DNA of 64,000 bases from assembly GCF_007474545.1 (NCBI RefSeq), contig NZ_VKOG01000001.1:806001-870000 (forward strand). Direction: 5' to 3'. This stretch comes from Chryseobacterium binzhouense (GTDB lineage: Bacteria; Bacteroidota; Bacteroidia; Flavobacteriales; Weeksellaceae). Of the stretch, positions 8,551 through 17,337 are shown one piece after another. The notes beneath the pieces are model-generated. The model did not search any database. It worked only from the letters and a program-made list of their open reading frames with translations, and had not been told where the DNA came from. The first letter of the stretch is position 1, and the number at the start of each line of letters is the position of its first letter. Both the position numbers and the translations under genes were made by a program.

Positions 8551-10950
8551 TTATCTTAATTCAGCATTGAATTCTTTCTTGAATGTTTTGATCAGAGAAT
8601 CCATTACCTGAGTGATTTCTTTTTCTTCCAAAGTTTTTTCTTCATTTAAAAGTTCAAAGCTCATAGCGTATGATTTTTTGCCTTCGGGAAGATTTTTTCC
8701 TTCATATACATCAAAAAGATTGATGTTTTTGATGAAAGGAGATTTGTTTTTTCTTGCAGACTGATACAATTCCTGATATGTAATGTTCTTATCAATCAGC
8801 AATGCCAAATCTCTTCTGATCTTGTTGAATTTTGGAATGTCATAAAATTTAAGCTGATTGGCAGCACGCAGCTTTTGAGCCAGTTCAAGTTCAATTTCTG
8901 CGTAGAAACAGTTCTGGTCAATATCTGCATCTTTCATCAACTGTGGCGCTACTTTTCCGATTCTTACCAACGTTTTACCGTCAGCTTCATAAGCAATAGC
9001 ATCAGAAAATCTGTCGTCCGCTAAAGCAACCTCCTGATAATTGATTGCAAGTCTCTCCAAAAGAACTTTTACAAAAGATTTCAGATTATAAAAATCGGTA
9101 GCAGATTTTGGCTGCAGCCAGTTTTCGGCAACATTTCTTCCGGAAACTAAGATAGCAAGCTGCTTTCTTTCTTCGTACTTTTCTTTTTTGTGATAAATTT
9201 TTCCGAACTCAAAAAACTTGATGTCCTGATTTTTTCTGTTGATGTTGTACACCGCATTCTGCAAAAGACCCTCCAGTAAAGATTTTCTCATAAAAGCCAA
9301 ATCTCCGCTTAAAGGATTCAGGAGTTTTACTGCATCCGTTTCATCTTTTACGGAAGTAAGAGAATTATTCATCACTTCATTGAAGCCTAAGCTCTGCAAT
9401 GTTCTCGCCCAGGAGTTTTCCAGTTCATCCTGATCATTGGCGCTCAGTTTTACAGGAGTGAAGGAGATTTTCTGAGGCGCATCAATTTTATTGTATCCGT
9501 AAATTCTTAGAATTTCCTCAATCACATCTATTTCTCTTGTCACATCTGCTCTGTATGCAGGAACCGAAATTTCAAAACCATTCTGAATTTCGTTCAATAC
9601 CTGAATTTCCAGAGCCTTCAGAATTTCTTTTACTTTTTCCCTGTGAATCTTTGTTCCTAAAATCTGTTCAATTTTAGAAAATCTTAAAATAATATACTGA
9701 TCTTCAATTTTCTTAGGATATTCTTCAAGCAATTCTCCCGTAAGTTTCCCTTCTGCAAGATCTTCAATCATTTTAATAGCATGAGTAACGGCGGTTCTTG
9801 TGATATTCGGATCCACACCTCTTTCAAATCTGAAAGAAGCATCAGTATTTAGACCATGAAATTTTGCCGCTTTTCTTACTGCAACAGGATTAAAATATGC
9901 GCTTTCCAGGAAAATATTTTTTGTCTCAGAAGAAACTCCTGAATGAAGCCCTCCAAAGACTCCTGCAATGCACATTGGGTTGTCTTTACCGTCTTTAATG
10001 ATGATTTCGGAACCGTTTAATGTTCTTTCTACACCATCTAAAGTGGTAAATTTTGTTCCTTCTGCCACAGTTCCCACTTTTACTTTCTGATCTGCAATTT
10101 TATCTGCATCAAAAGCGTGAAGCGGCTGTCCGTAGCCGTGAAGGATATAATTGGTAATATCTACAATATTATTGATGGGGCTTAGTCCGATCGCTTTCAG
10201 CCTGTTTTTCAGCCAGTCGGGAGAATCTGTAACTTTTACATTACTGATAACGGCTCCGATGTATCTTGGGGTAAGCTCGCTGTCTTCTACCTCAAGCTTG
10301 AAATTGTGCGAACCCTCATTATTTAAAGCAACACTTGAAATTTTTTCAAATTCAGATTTTTGCTGATTCGTAGACAGATAAGCATGAAGATCTCTTGCTA
10401 CGCCGTAATGCGACATCGCATCTGTTCTGTTGGGTGTTAAACCAATTTCAAAAACTTCGTCATTCGTCAGTTCAAAATAATCGGCAAAATTCTTCCCGAT
10501 TTCATATTGAGTTTCGTCCAGAACCATAATTCCGCCGTGATCATCGCTCAATCCCAGTTCGTCTTCTGCACAAATCATTCCCTGAGAAACTTCACCTCTT
10601 ATTTTGGCTTCTTTAATTTCAAAAAAACTTCCGTCTTTTGCATATATTTTAGTTCCTACAACGGCTACAGGAACCGTTTGTCCGGCAGCAACATTGGGAG
10701 CTCCGCAAACGATGTTCAGGATTTTTCCGTTTCCGATATCTACGGTAGTCTTATTCAGCTTATCTGCATTCGGATGCTTTTCGCAGGTCAGAACTTTTCC
10801 TACAACAATACCTTCCAGACTTCCTTTTACACTTTCAAATGCTTCAATTCCTTCTACTTCAAGACCTATATCTGTAAGAAATTCTCCGATTTTTTCGGTT
10901 TTTAAATCTGTTTTGATGTAGTCTTTCAGCCAGTTACCTGATATTTTCAT
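8551..10950 (-). CDS. pheT: Phenylalanine--tRNA ligase beta subunit
   Basis: At 799 residues this is full length for the bacterial beta subunit. The order is: tRNA-binding OB domain (about residues 40-150, with GKVLTCEKHPNADKL), B3/B4 editing domain (ELTPRYIGAVISNV to GVFGGLHSGVS), B5 domain with IGYNKI-like turns, the catalytic-like core (SLTSVKDETDAVKLLNPLS) and a C-terminal FDX-ACB anticodon-binding domain (FYDIPKFNKIRRDLALLID). Together with PheS, not in this window, it charges tRNA-Phe; this subunit clears mis-activated tyrosine. It stands alone as a transcription unit. Confidence 0.97.
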   Translation of the reverse strand: MKISGNWLKDYIKTDLKTEKIGEFLTDIGLEVEGIEAFESVKGSLEGIVVGKVLTCEKHPNADKLNKTTVDIGNGKILNIVCGAPNVAAGQTVPVAVVGTKIYAKDGSFFEIKEAKIRGEVSQGMICAEDELGLSDDHGGIMVLDETQYEIGKNFADYFELTNDEVFEIGLTPNRTDAMSHYGVARDLHAYLSTNQQKSEFEKISSVALNNEGSHNFKLEVEDSELTPRYIGAVISNVKVTDSPDWLKNRLKAIGLSPINNIVDITNYILHGYGQPLHAFDADKIADQKVKVGTVAEGTKFTTLDGVERTLNGSEIIIKDGKDNPMCIAGVFGGLHSGVSSETKNIFLESAYFNPVAVRKAAKFHGLNTDASFRFERGVDPNITRTAVTHAIKMIEDLAEGKLTGELLEEYPKKIEDQYIILRFSKIEQILGTKIHREKVKEILKALEIQVLNEIQNGFEISVPAYRADVTREIDVIEEILRIYGYNKIDAPQKISFTPVKLSANDQDELENSWARTLQSLGFNEVMNNSLTSVKDETDAVKLLNPLSGDLAFMRKSLLEGLLQNAVYNINRKNQDIKFFEFGKIYHKKEKYEERKQLAILVSGRNVAENWLQPKSATDFYNLKSFVKVLLERLAINYQEVALADDRFSDAIAYEADGKTLVRIGKVAPQLMKDADIDQNCFYAEIELELAQKLRAANQLKFYDIPKFNKIRRDLALLIDKNITYQELYQSARKNKSPFIKNINLFDVYEGKNLPEGKKSYAMSFELLNEEKTLEEKEITQVMDSLIKTFKKEFNAELR

Positions 10951-11176
10951 TGGTAAAATTTTAAAAATTTAATCTTCAGAGGGTATATTCATTACTTTTT
11001 ATAACACTGCATACCTCTGAATTTTGCGTGTACAAATGTCGTGTTTTTTTAAGAAATACCGAAATCGACTGTAGCTAAAATTATATTTAAATCAGTAATG
11101 ATGATTTAAAAGTCTATCATCAAAAGCAGATATAATTTATCGCGGAATTATATCCTCGTATTTTTATTTTGAATAA

Positions 11177-11806
11177 TCACTTTCCTACTGCATCACTTTT
11201 CTTAAAAGCATCAACTTTATAGTATTCATCACCCGATTCTTTTTTCTTTTTATCTGAAATTAAAATTCCGAAAAGATGGTCGATTTCATGCTGAAAAATA
11301 ACTGCCGTAAAACCTTCAACAATTTCGGTATATTTTTGTCCTTTTAAATCCACATATTCCAGCTGAATGGCTTTACTTCTATAAAACTGATCCCTGAATT
11401 CAGGAATAGACAAATCTCCTTCCGGACCGAGATTCTGAAGTTCAGACTTCCAGGTAATGACTGGGTTTATAAAATATTCAAGTGGCTCGTTTGGTTTATC
11501 AAAACGCTTTACCCAGATAATTTTTCTGTTGATTCCTACTTGCGGTGCTGCAATTCCTACACCGCCATCTGTAGACAGCAGAGATTTTTTCATTCTCTTA
11601 ACTAAAGTTGCAGTATTTTTATCAAGCGGATCAATCTCTTGCGAAACAGCCAGTAAAGTATTGTGCTGCTGTTTATCCGTTGTCTTATAAATTGGCAAAG
11701 CTGAATTAATATCACCCTGATTGATGAGCGCAATTTCAGGTTCTGAAAGTTTTTGCGCATTGATAATGCCGATGAACAGAACTAAAAATAGAGAAAGTTT
11801 TTTCAT
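11177..11806 (-). CDS. Exported peptide deformylase homolog with altered metal site
   Basis: A 209-residue deformylase-fold protein. Motif 1 is GVGIAAPQ (residues 82-89) and motif 3 is HEIDH (173-177), both intact. Motif 2, normally EGCLS, reads EGDLS (129-133), so the metal-binding Cys is replaced by Asp131. The codon is GAT, two changes away from a Cys codon. The first 18 residues (MKKLSLFLVLFIGIINAQ) form a signal peptide, so the protein should leave the cytoplasm, where normal deformylase acts on new proteins. It begins five bases after chaN ends and is surely co-transcribed. It may be a paralog with a new peptide or metal-binding role. Confidence 0.88.
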   Translation of the reverse strand: MKKLSLFLVLFIGIINAQKLSEPEIALINQGDINSALPIYKTTDKQQHNTLLAVSQEIDPLDKNTATLVKRMKKSLLSTDGGVGIAAPQVGINRKIIWVKRFDKPNEPLEYFINPVITWKSELQNLGPEGDLSIPEFRDQFYRSKAIQLEYVDLKGQKYTEIVEGFTAVIFQHEIDHLFGILISDKKKKESGDEYYKVDAFKKSDAVGK

Positions 11807-11810
11807 TTTT

Positions 11811-12683
11811 TTAATATGTTTTGGTCATATCGCTCGGAATAATCAGATTATAATCTGTAGGAAAGTAATCTTTTTCAGGAATTTTCAATTCGGAATCTTC
11901 AGTTTCAAAAACCGAAATGACCGCCATTTTCAAATTGGGATTTTTCTTTTTCAGATACCAGTAAATTCCGCCAAATTCTTTGGTGTGAAAATTTCCGTTG
12001 TAGTGTATGAATGTTTTTCCGGGCTGTAGATTTCTCAAAATAGATTCTGCCATTGTAGCATCTTTTATTGCCTGTGCAGAAATAAAATTCATCACTTTGG
12101 TGCCTTCCGCATGGTCGCCCATCATTTTTTTCATTTCCGGATAACCTGGAGTGTCCAGTGTAACTTCTATAGGCAATTCTGCGATATAAGATTTTTCTTT
12201 TTCTGAAATTTTACTGAGAGATTCAATACCTTCTTTTGCTGTTTGTGAAGCATATTTTCTCGGAACATTGGTAGCAATGAAATTCAGGTTTTTATCTTTC
12301 GCAAAATCAAGTAATGGCTGGTAATCTGTTGTGTAGTTATTCCACAAACGAACAGAATCTTTCAGGCTTTTGGCGTCAATTTTTCCGGCTAAATACTGAT
12401 TCAGCTGCGGCTGATTGTCTCTTTCAAACATTTCTGCGCCTAAAGTAATTTCTTTGTTCTTTTTTTCATACAAGGCTGCAGTTACTTTAAGCTGAAGCCA
12501 GTGAATGATAGAGTTATTGTGAAATTCCCCAAAAAACACAACATCATAATCTGCCAAATCTTTGATCATTTTTTCTGTTTTTACGGCTTTTCCTTTTTTG
12601 TCGTAAAACTGATACGGCTTGAAATTTTGTGATTTTAGAAGAGAAAATCCTAATACAAAGACAGCAACAAGAATATTTTTCAT
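11811..12683 (-). CDS. chaN: ChaN family heme-binding protein
   Basis: I place the start at 12683 (MKNILVAVFVLGFSLLKSQ), which gives a clean signal peptide; the ATG at 12734 would add 17 polar residues in front. The mature protein has the ChaN signature DVVFFGEFHNNSIIHWLQL near its start, GAEMFERDNQPQL, and a later HYNGNFHTKEFGG. ChaN dimers in other bacteria bind two stacked hemes and help iron uptake. The position directly downstream of the heme operon supports a heme role. It forms a two-gene unit with the deformylase homolog. Confidence 0.88.
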   Translation of the reverse strand: MKNILVAVFVLGFSLLKSQNFKPYQFYDKKGKAVKTEKMIKDLADYDVVFFGEFHNNSIIHWLQLKVTAALYEKKNKEITLGAEMFERDNQPQLNQYLAGKIDAKSLKDSVRLWNNYTTDYQPLLDFAKDKNLNFIATNVPRKYASQTAKEGIESLSKISEKEKSYIAELPIEVTLDTPGYPEMKKMMGDHAEGTKVMNFISAQAIKDATMAESILRNLQPGKTFIHYNGNFHTKEFGGIYWYLKKKNPNLKMAVISVFETEDSELKIPEKDYFPTDYNLIIPSDMTKTY

Positions 12684-12918
12684 TGAATATTTTGATTGTT
12701 TAATGGTTGTAAAGTTCGTGAAGTTTTTTTTCAATCCGAAGATTTTTTAGTTGAAATTCTTTTAATGTTAATTTAATTGAAGTTTGCCGGGTATTTAATA
12801 GTAACCAATCAAAGGCAAGCTGAAAAATTAAAGCTAAATATCATTTAAAATTTGTAAAATAAATTAAATTGAATCTCCGTTACTTTAATTATGGTATTAC
12901 GGATAATCAGTCAAAATA

Positions 12919-12953
12919 AAAGACCGCTTTGCATTACTTACAAAACGGTCTTT
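12919..12953 (-). terminator. Terminator of the heme operon
   Basis: AAAGACCG pairs with CGGTCTTT across a 19-base loop, followed on the minus strand by TTTATTTTG. It lies between hmuS and chaN, so chaN probably has its own promoter. Confidence 0.65.
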
Positions 12954-12968
12954 GCACAATATTTAATC

Positions 12969-13997
12969 TTATTTTTCTAATGCTGCTACAAGATCTTTCC
13001 ATTCCTGAAGCTCCGGAATTCCGGGTTTTCTTTTTCCGAAAAACTGTACGATAAATTCGCCGTCTTTGTTGAATACTTCAATGGCAGTTACTTCGCCGTC
13101 TTCGGTAGGCTTTTTTACAATCCACGATTCTGCAATTTTTGTAACGTCAAGATGAAGATTGAAATCAGGATCCATTACATTAAACCATTGCTGATGCCAC
13201 AATGTCTTTTTTACATTTCCTGTATGAATCTGAATAATTCCTCTGTTTCCGACAAAAATCATGATCGGGATCTGTTTTTCAGAAGCATCTTCCAATACAT
13301 TTACGACTTTAGATGGGTCAATCTTTTTGGCAAAACCTTCAGGAGCAAGCCTCAAAGCCTGTGTTCTGCTTACTCCGAATTTTCTGGTCATCATAAAGAA
13401 ATCGTGGGTGTCTTTCAGATCAGTCCATGCTTTTTTGAATCCTTCCACATCAATATCTTCATCCGGTTTTTCGGCTGCTTTTGGAGCAGTATTTTCAAAA
13501 TCAGGTGCTGCATCCTGATCTTCGGCAGCAAATTTCTCAACCAAATGATCAAATGCTTCCGGATTGCTGTCTTTTGTAAGATAAATTTTGTGTAAAGCCA
13601 AACCGTCTTTTCCGAAGAACTGAAAGCTCTTTTTATCTCCTTCTACAACTGCAAAAGCAAATTTCCAATGATTAAGAAAAATTCTAAGGTCAATATCTTC
13701 ACCTACGAAAAGCTGTGCATGCGGACTGCTGAAGTCACCGTTTTGGTAAATACCTTTGCGCTCATGTACACATTCGTCATTTCTGGTAAGAGCCATTACT
13801 TTTCCCAGTTTTTCAACTTCGGAAAGAATGTTGGAGAAATCGGTTTTTAAAATAGTAACTCCTTCATTAACATTGGTCAAAAGCAATTCTGCCTCACTTA
13901 CTCCAAGCTGATGAGCTGCATTGCGTATTCTTATGTGTGGATTTTCTGTCTGCAGAGCTTCCCATTTTTCTTTTAGGCCGTTGATTAGTGTATTCAT
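12969..13997 (-). CDS. hmuS: Hemin-degrading factor HmuS/ChuS family
   Basis: A 342-residue cytoplasmic heme-handling protein made of two related halves (about residues 1-165 and 170-342). Each half has an LGVSEAEL-like or FGVSRTQAL-like helix and a matching beta sheet. HERKGIYQNG and NVKKTLWHQQWFNVMDPDFNLHL fit the ChuS/HmuS family, which binds and may degrade heme after import. It starts two bases after the methyltransferase gene and is the last gene of the heme operon. Confidence 0.92.
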   Translation of the reverse strand: MNTLINGLKEKWEALQTENPHIRIRNAAHQLGVSEAELLLTNVNEGVTILKTDFSNILSEVEKLGKVMALTRNDECVHERKGIYQNGDFSSPHAQLFVGEDIDLRIFLNHWKFAFAVVEGDKKSFQFFGKDGLALHKIYLTKDSNPEAFDHLVEKFAAEDQDAAPDFENTAPKAAEKPDEDIDVEGFKKAWTDLKDTHDFFMMTRKFGVSRTQALRLAPEGFAKKIDPSKVVNVLEDASEKQIPIMIFVGNRGIIQIHTGNVKKTLWHQQWFNVMDPDFNLHLDVTKIAESWIVKKPTEDGEVTAIEVFNKDGEFIVQFFGKRKPGIPELQEWKDLVAALEK

Positions 13998-13999
13998 TT

Positions 14000-14650
14000 T
14001 TATTTTTTTATGGTTAAAACTGTATATGTTCTTTTAATTAATCCGTTTCCGGTTTTGCTTTTTATTTCTTCTTGTTTTTCAGATATTTTCATCCGTTTAA
14101 AATGGCTTTTAGAAACCAGTTCTGCTAAATCTTCGTTGCTGTAGAGCGTAAAATGATAAGCCGTGAAAGGCAGATTTTTCATAAACTCTTTTTGCCCGAA
14201 AGTGAGAACAAAGATTCCGTTATCTTTCAGGACTCTGTAGATTTCATTGAGGTAATCAACAGGATTTTCCCAGAAATAAACCGTATTAACAGTAAATATT
14301 TTGTCGAAAACCGTATCCTCGAAAGGCAGCTTTTTTCCTTCGTACAAAATAAATTCAGTCTGATCCGAAAATTCAGCATTTATTTTTCTGGCTTCTTTAT
14401 TCATCGTTTCAGAAATGTCGATTCCGGTATATTTTACTTTCTTAGCTCTATTTAAAATATTTTGAAGATGTCCTGCATTTCCATGACCAATTTCTAAAAT
14501 CGAATCATGATCTTCTATAACGAGAGCTTTAATACTTTCCAGGGTCATTCCGATATTGGTTGCATTCATCATTCCGCCAATCTCAATTCCTTTTTCTCCT
14601 TGCGGATTGGCAAGGTTTAGGGCTAATATTTTTAATTCATTCTCTTCCAT
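14000..14650 (-). CDS. Class I SAM-dependent methyltransferase in the heme operon
   Basis: I place the start at 14650 (MEENELKILAL); its ATG overlaps the hmuV stop by one base (TAATG), which indicates translational coupling and argues against the longer frame from 14704. The 216-residue protein has the Rossmann SAM motif ILEIGHGNAGHL, the acidic GIDIS strand end, and a later VLKDNGIFVLTFG strand. The substrate is unknown. Its fixed place between hmuV and hmuS suggests action on heme, a heme breakdown product or an iron ligand. Confidence 0.88.
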   Translation of the reverse strand: MEENELKILALNLANPQGEKGIEIGGMMNATNIGMTLESIKALVIEDHDSILEIGHGNAGHLQNILNRAKKVKYTGIDISETMNKEARKINAEFSDQTEFILYEGKKLPFEDTVFDKIFTVNTVYFWENPVDYLNEIYRVLKDNGIFVLTFGQKEFMKNLPFTAYHFTLYSNEDLAELVSKSHFKRMKISEKQEEIKSKTGNGLIKRTYTVLTIKK

Positions 14651-15423
14651 TATCCAAAAATAATCATCGGGTTTGCATTGACAGGGTGCGAACATATAGT
14701 ACATGGAAAATTATAGGCATAGGAAATATTTTCCGAGGTGAAAACTTCTTTGGGAGTTCCGTATTTTGCTACTTTTCCGGATTTCATCAGTAAAATTTTG
14801 TCAGCAAACTGAGCGGCAAGATTCAGATCGTGAAGAACAACAATGGCTGAATTGGCTTTTTGCGTAAATTTTTTAATGATTTCCAAAGTTTTATACTGAT
14901 ATTTAATATCCAGATTATTAAGTGGCTCATCCAAAAAAACCAGTTTATGTTTAATCTCGTTTTTGAGCTGTGCCATAACCCTGGAAATATGTACTCTCTG
15001 CTTTTCGCCTCCTGAAAGAGAATTGTAATCTCTTTCCTGAAGGTGAGAAATTTCTGTTTCCTGCATCAATAGTTTTGTCGCTTCAAAATCTTCCTGATGT
15101 GGCTGTGCATCGAAGTAGGGATATCTTCCCATCATCACTATATCTTTTACCGGCAAAGGAATCTCTACGGCATTGTGCTGTGAAAATTTAGATTTATGTT
15201 TAGAAAGTTCCCTTACATTCCAATCTGAAATTGGTTTGTTTTTAAACAGAATTTTTTCTTTTTCAGTTTTTACTTCATTAGCCAGAATGCTCAACAAGCT
15301 TGATTTTCCTGCACCATTCGGTCCCACTATAGCTAAGAACTCGCCATATTCTACAGACACATTTACTGCATCCAGAATATGAAAATCTTTAAATTTATAA
15401 TTAATGTGATGTGCTTTAATCAT
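14650..15423 (-). CDS. hmuV: Heme ABC transporter ATP-binding protein
   Basis: A 257-residue ATPase of the FecE/HmuV type. It has Walker A GPNGAGKSS, the signature LSGGEKQRVHISRVMAQL, Walker B LVFLDEP and the switch His in VVLHDLNLAAQ. It drives transport of heme through HmuU into the cytoplasm. Its start codon shares one base with the hmuU stop, and its stop shares one base with the methyltransferase start. Confidence 0.95.
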   Translation of the reverse strand: MIKAHHINYKFKDFHILDAVNVSVEYGEFLAIVGPNGAGKSSLLSILANEVKTEKEKILFKNKPISDWNVRELSKHKSKFSQHNAVEIPLPVKDIVMMGRYPYFDAQPHQEDFEATKLLMQETEISHLQERDYNSLSGGEKQRVHISRVMAQLKNEIKHKLVFLDEPLNNLDIKYQYKTLEIIKKFTQKANSAIVVLHDLNLAAQFADKILLMKSGKVAKYGTPKEVFTSENISYAYNFPCTICSHPVNANPMIIFG

Positions 15424-16463
15424 TAGAGTGTCTTTTTGAATTTAACTAAAATGGCAATGAAGACAGGACCTCCCATCAATGCAGTTAAAATCCCGATAGG
15501 TAATTCCGACGGAGCTACAACGCTTCTGCTGATGGTATCTGCGGATAAAAGAAGTATGCTTCCCATCACCGCAGACAGCGGAAGAATAAAAACGTAATTG
15601 GATTTGAATAATAGTCTTAATATATAAGGAACAATTAATCCCACAAATCCTATTGTACCGGAAAAAGCAACGCAGGTTCCTATCATGAGTGCGGTGGTGA
15701 TAACAATTTGCTTCTTCAGCTTTTCTACATTGATTCCCAAATGTTCTGCATCTTTTTCGCCCAGCATCATGGCATTCAGAGCTTTGCCTTTTGGTAGCAA
15801 AATGGAGTAGGAGATGATTAAAACAACAGTCAGAATCAGATTTTTGGTCCAGGTTGCTGCGGCAAGACTCCCCATATTCCAGAAAGTTAGATCTCTGAGC
15901 TGCTCATCTTTAGAAATATAAATTAAAAACCCGGTGATGGAAAACCCGATAGCAGTTATGGCAACTCCACTCAACAGCATCATCACGACATTTGTCTTTC
16001 CGCTGCTTGTGGATATTCTGTAGACCAAAATCATGGCTAATAAAGCTCCGATAAAAGCGGAAATTCCAACCAATGAAAACTGAATGGCTTCCGGAAGGTA
16101 TTCTTTAAAATATCCTCCCAAAACAATCGCAATGGCAGCCAGTAAAGTTGCACCTGACGTTAGCCCGATAAGATCGCCTGTTGCCAGAGGATTTTTGAAC
16201 ATTCCCTGAAGACTCGTTCCTGAAACAGCAAGCAGGCTTCCCACCAAAATTGCCATTATGATCCTTGCACTTCTCACTTCCCAAATCACATAACGATCGC
16301 TGAGAGAAACCTCGGAATTGCCAAGAATTATATCTTTCAGAATGATGAATGGTGAATTTCCGCCGAAGTCATAAACTCCGACATGAAGTGACCCGATTGC
16401 CAGTACAACCAGCAAAAGGGCACTTATAAAAATGTGAATATATAATTTATTTTGTGTTTTCAA
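15423..16463 (-). CDS. hmuU: Heme ABC transporter permease, FecCD family
   Basis: A 346-residue membrane protein with about ten hydrophobic helices. Family features include GTSLQGMFKNPLATGDLIGLTSGA and the ATPase-coupling loop ending in GTIGFVGLIVPYILRLL. It forms the inner membrane channel for heme together with HmuV and receives cargo from HmuT. It overlaps hmuT by 17 bases. Confidence 0.95.
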   Translation of the reverse strand: MKTQNKLYIHIFISALLLVVLAIGSLHVGVYDFGGNSPFIILKDIILGNSEVSLSDRYVIWEVRSARIIMAILVGSLLAVSGTSLQGMFKNPLATGDLIGLTSGATLLAAIAIVLGGYFKEYLPEAIQFSLVGISAFIGALLAMILVYRISTSSGKTNVVMMLLSGVAITAIGFSITGFLIYISKDEQLRDLTFWNMGSLAAATWTKNLILTVVLIISYSILLPKGKALNAMMLGEKDAEHLGINVEKLKKQIVITTALMIGTCVAFSGTIGFVGLIVPYILRLLFKSNYVFILPLSAVMGSILLLSADTISRSVVAPSELPIGILTALMGGPVFIAILVKFKKTL

Positions 16464-17325
16464 CTAAAAGTTTATTTAATGCAACAGCTGCTTCTCCTAA
16501 TCTTGGTCCGAAAGAAGATACCAAGCCTCCTTCCATTGCGATAATTTTTTTGTTTTTGCCTGCATTGGTCTGCGAAACTCCCGGCATTTTCAGCACTCCT
16601 TCATTTCCACCTGCTCCCTGCAGACCGGATGAAAAGAAGAATAATACATCTGGATTGGCTTTTACTACACCTTCAGGAGTCAGAGGCTTGAAATCTTCAA
16701 AATCGGTCACGGCATTTTCTCCGCCTGCAATTTCAATCAGAGAAGCCATTGGTGTATTTTTACCGGAAACCATCATCATATTTCCTCTTGCGTAGATGAA
16801 TAATACTTTAGGTTTTTTAGCAATCGGCTGAATCTGCTGTAAGTCTGCATCAATTTTATCATTAAGTTTCTGATAGTCAGAATTTCCTAAAGCTTTTGCA
16901 ACCTGCTCAATCAGTTTTTTGGTTCCGTTTACAGAATATTCCTGACTGAAAAGCTCTGTTTTTATTCCTGAAGATTTTATTTTTCCTAAAAGTTCGGGAT
17001 TGATATCTTTATCTGAGGCTAAAATCAAAGTGGGATTTACTGCCATTATAGGCTCAATGGTCATTGATCTTACATGACCTAAATCTTTTGCTGTTGATTT
17101 AAGCGTTTCAGGGTATGTACTTGTTACATCTGTGCCTACAATTTCGTTTTCATGACCAAGAGCGCTTACAATTTCTGTAATTCCACCGCTTAGAGAAACA
17201 ATTTTCTGATTGGATTTCGGTGTTTCGGAAGAAACAGAAATTTCGTTTTCTACAGGTTTCTGAACTTCTTTTTTGCATGAATATACCATTGCAAGAAAAG
17301 ATACCGTAAGAATAAGTTTTTTCAT
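16447..17325 (-). CDS. hmuT: Heme ABC transporter substrate-binding lipoprotein
   Basis: A 292-residue periplasmic binding protein, probably lipid-anchored at Cys17 (signal MKKLILTVSFLAMVYSC). The two lobes of the class III fold are seen as IVSLSGGITEIVSALGHENEIVGTD at the start and FGPRLGEAAVALNKLL at the end. It is similar to HmuT/ChuT hemin-binding proteins. It begins 12 bases after hmuY ends. Confidence 0.93.
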   Translation of the reverse strand: MKKLILTVSFLAMVYSCKKEVQKPVENEISVSSETPKSNQKIVSLSGGITEIVSALGHENEIVGTDVTSTYPETLKSTAKDLGHVRSMTIEPIMAVNPTLILASDKDINPELLGKIKSSGIKTELFSQEYSVNGTKKLIEQVAKALGNSDYQKLNDKIDADLQQIQPIAKKPKVLFIYARGNMMMVSGKNTPMASLIEIAGGENAVTDFEDFKPLTPEGVVKANPDVLFFFSSGLQGAGGNEGVLKMPGVSQTNAGKNKKIIAMEGGLVSSFGPRLGEAAVALNKLLVENTK

Positions 17326-17337
17326 TTTATATTATTT

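Noticed and set aside
8551-10950. Several plus-strand open frames opposite pheT (for example 10507-10905)
   Set aside because: They lie fully antisense to a well-recognised gene, show no signal or domain, and are common shadow frames.
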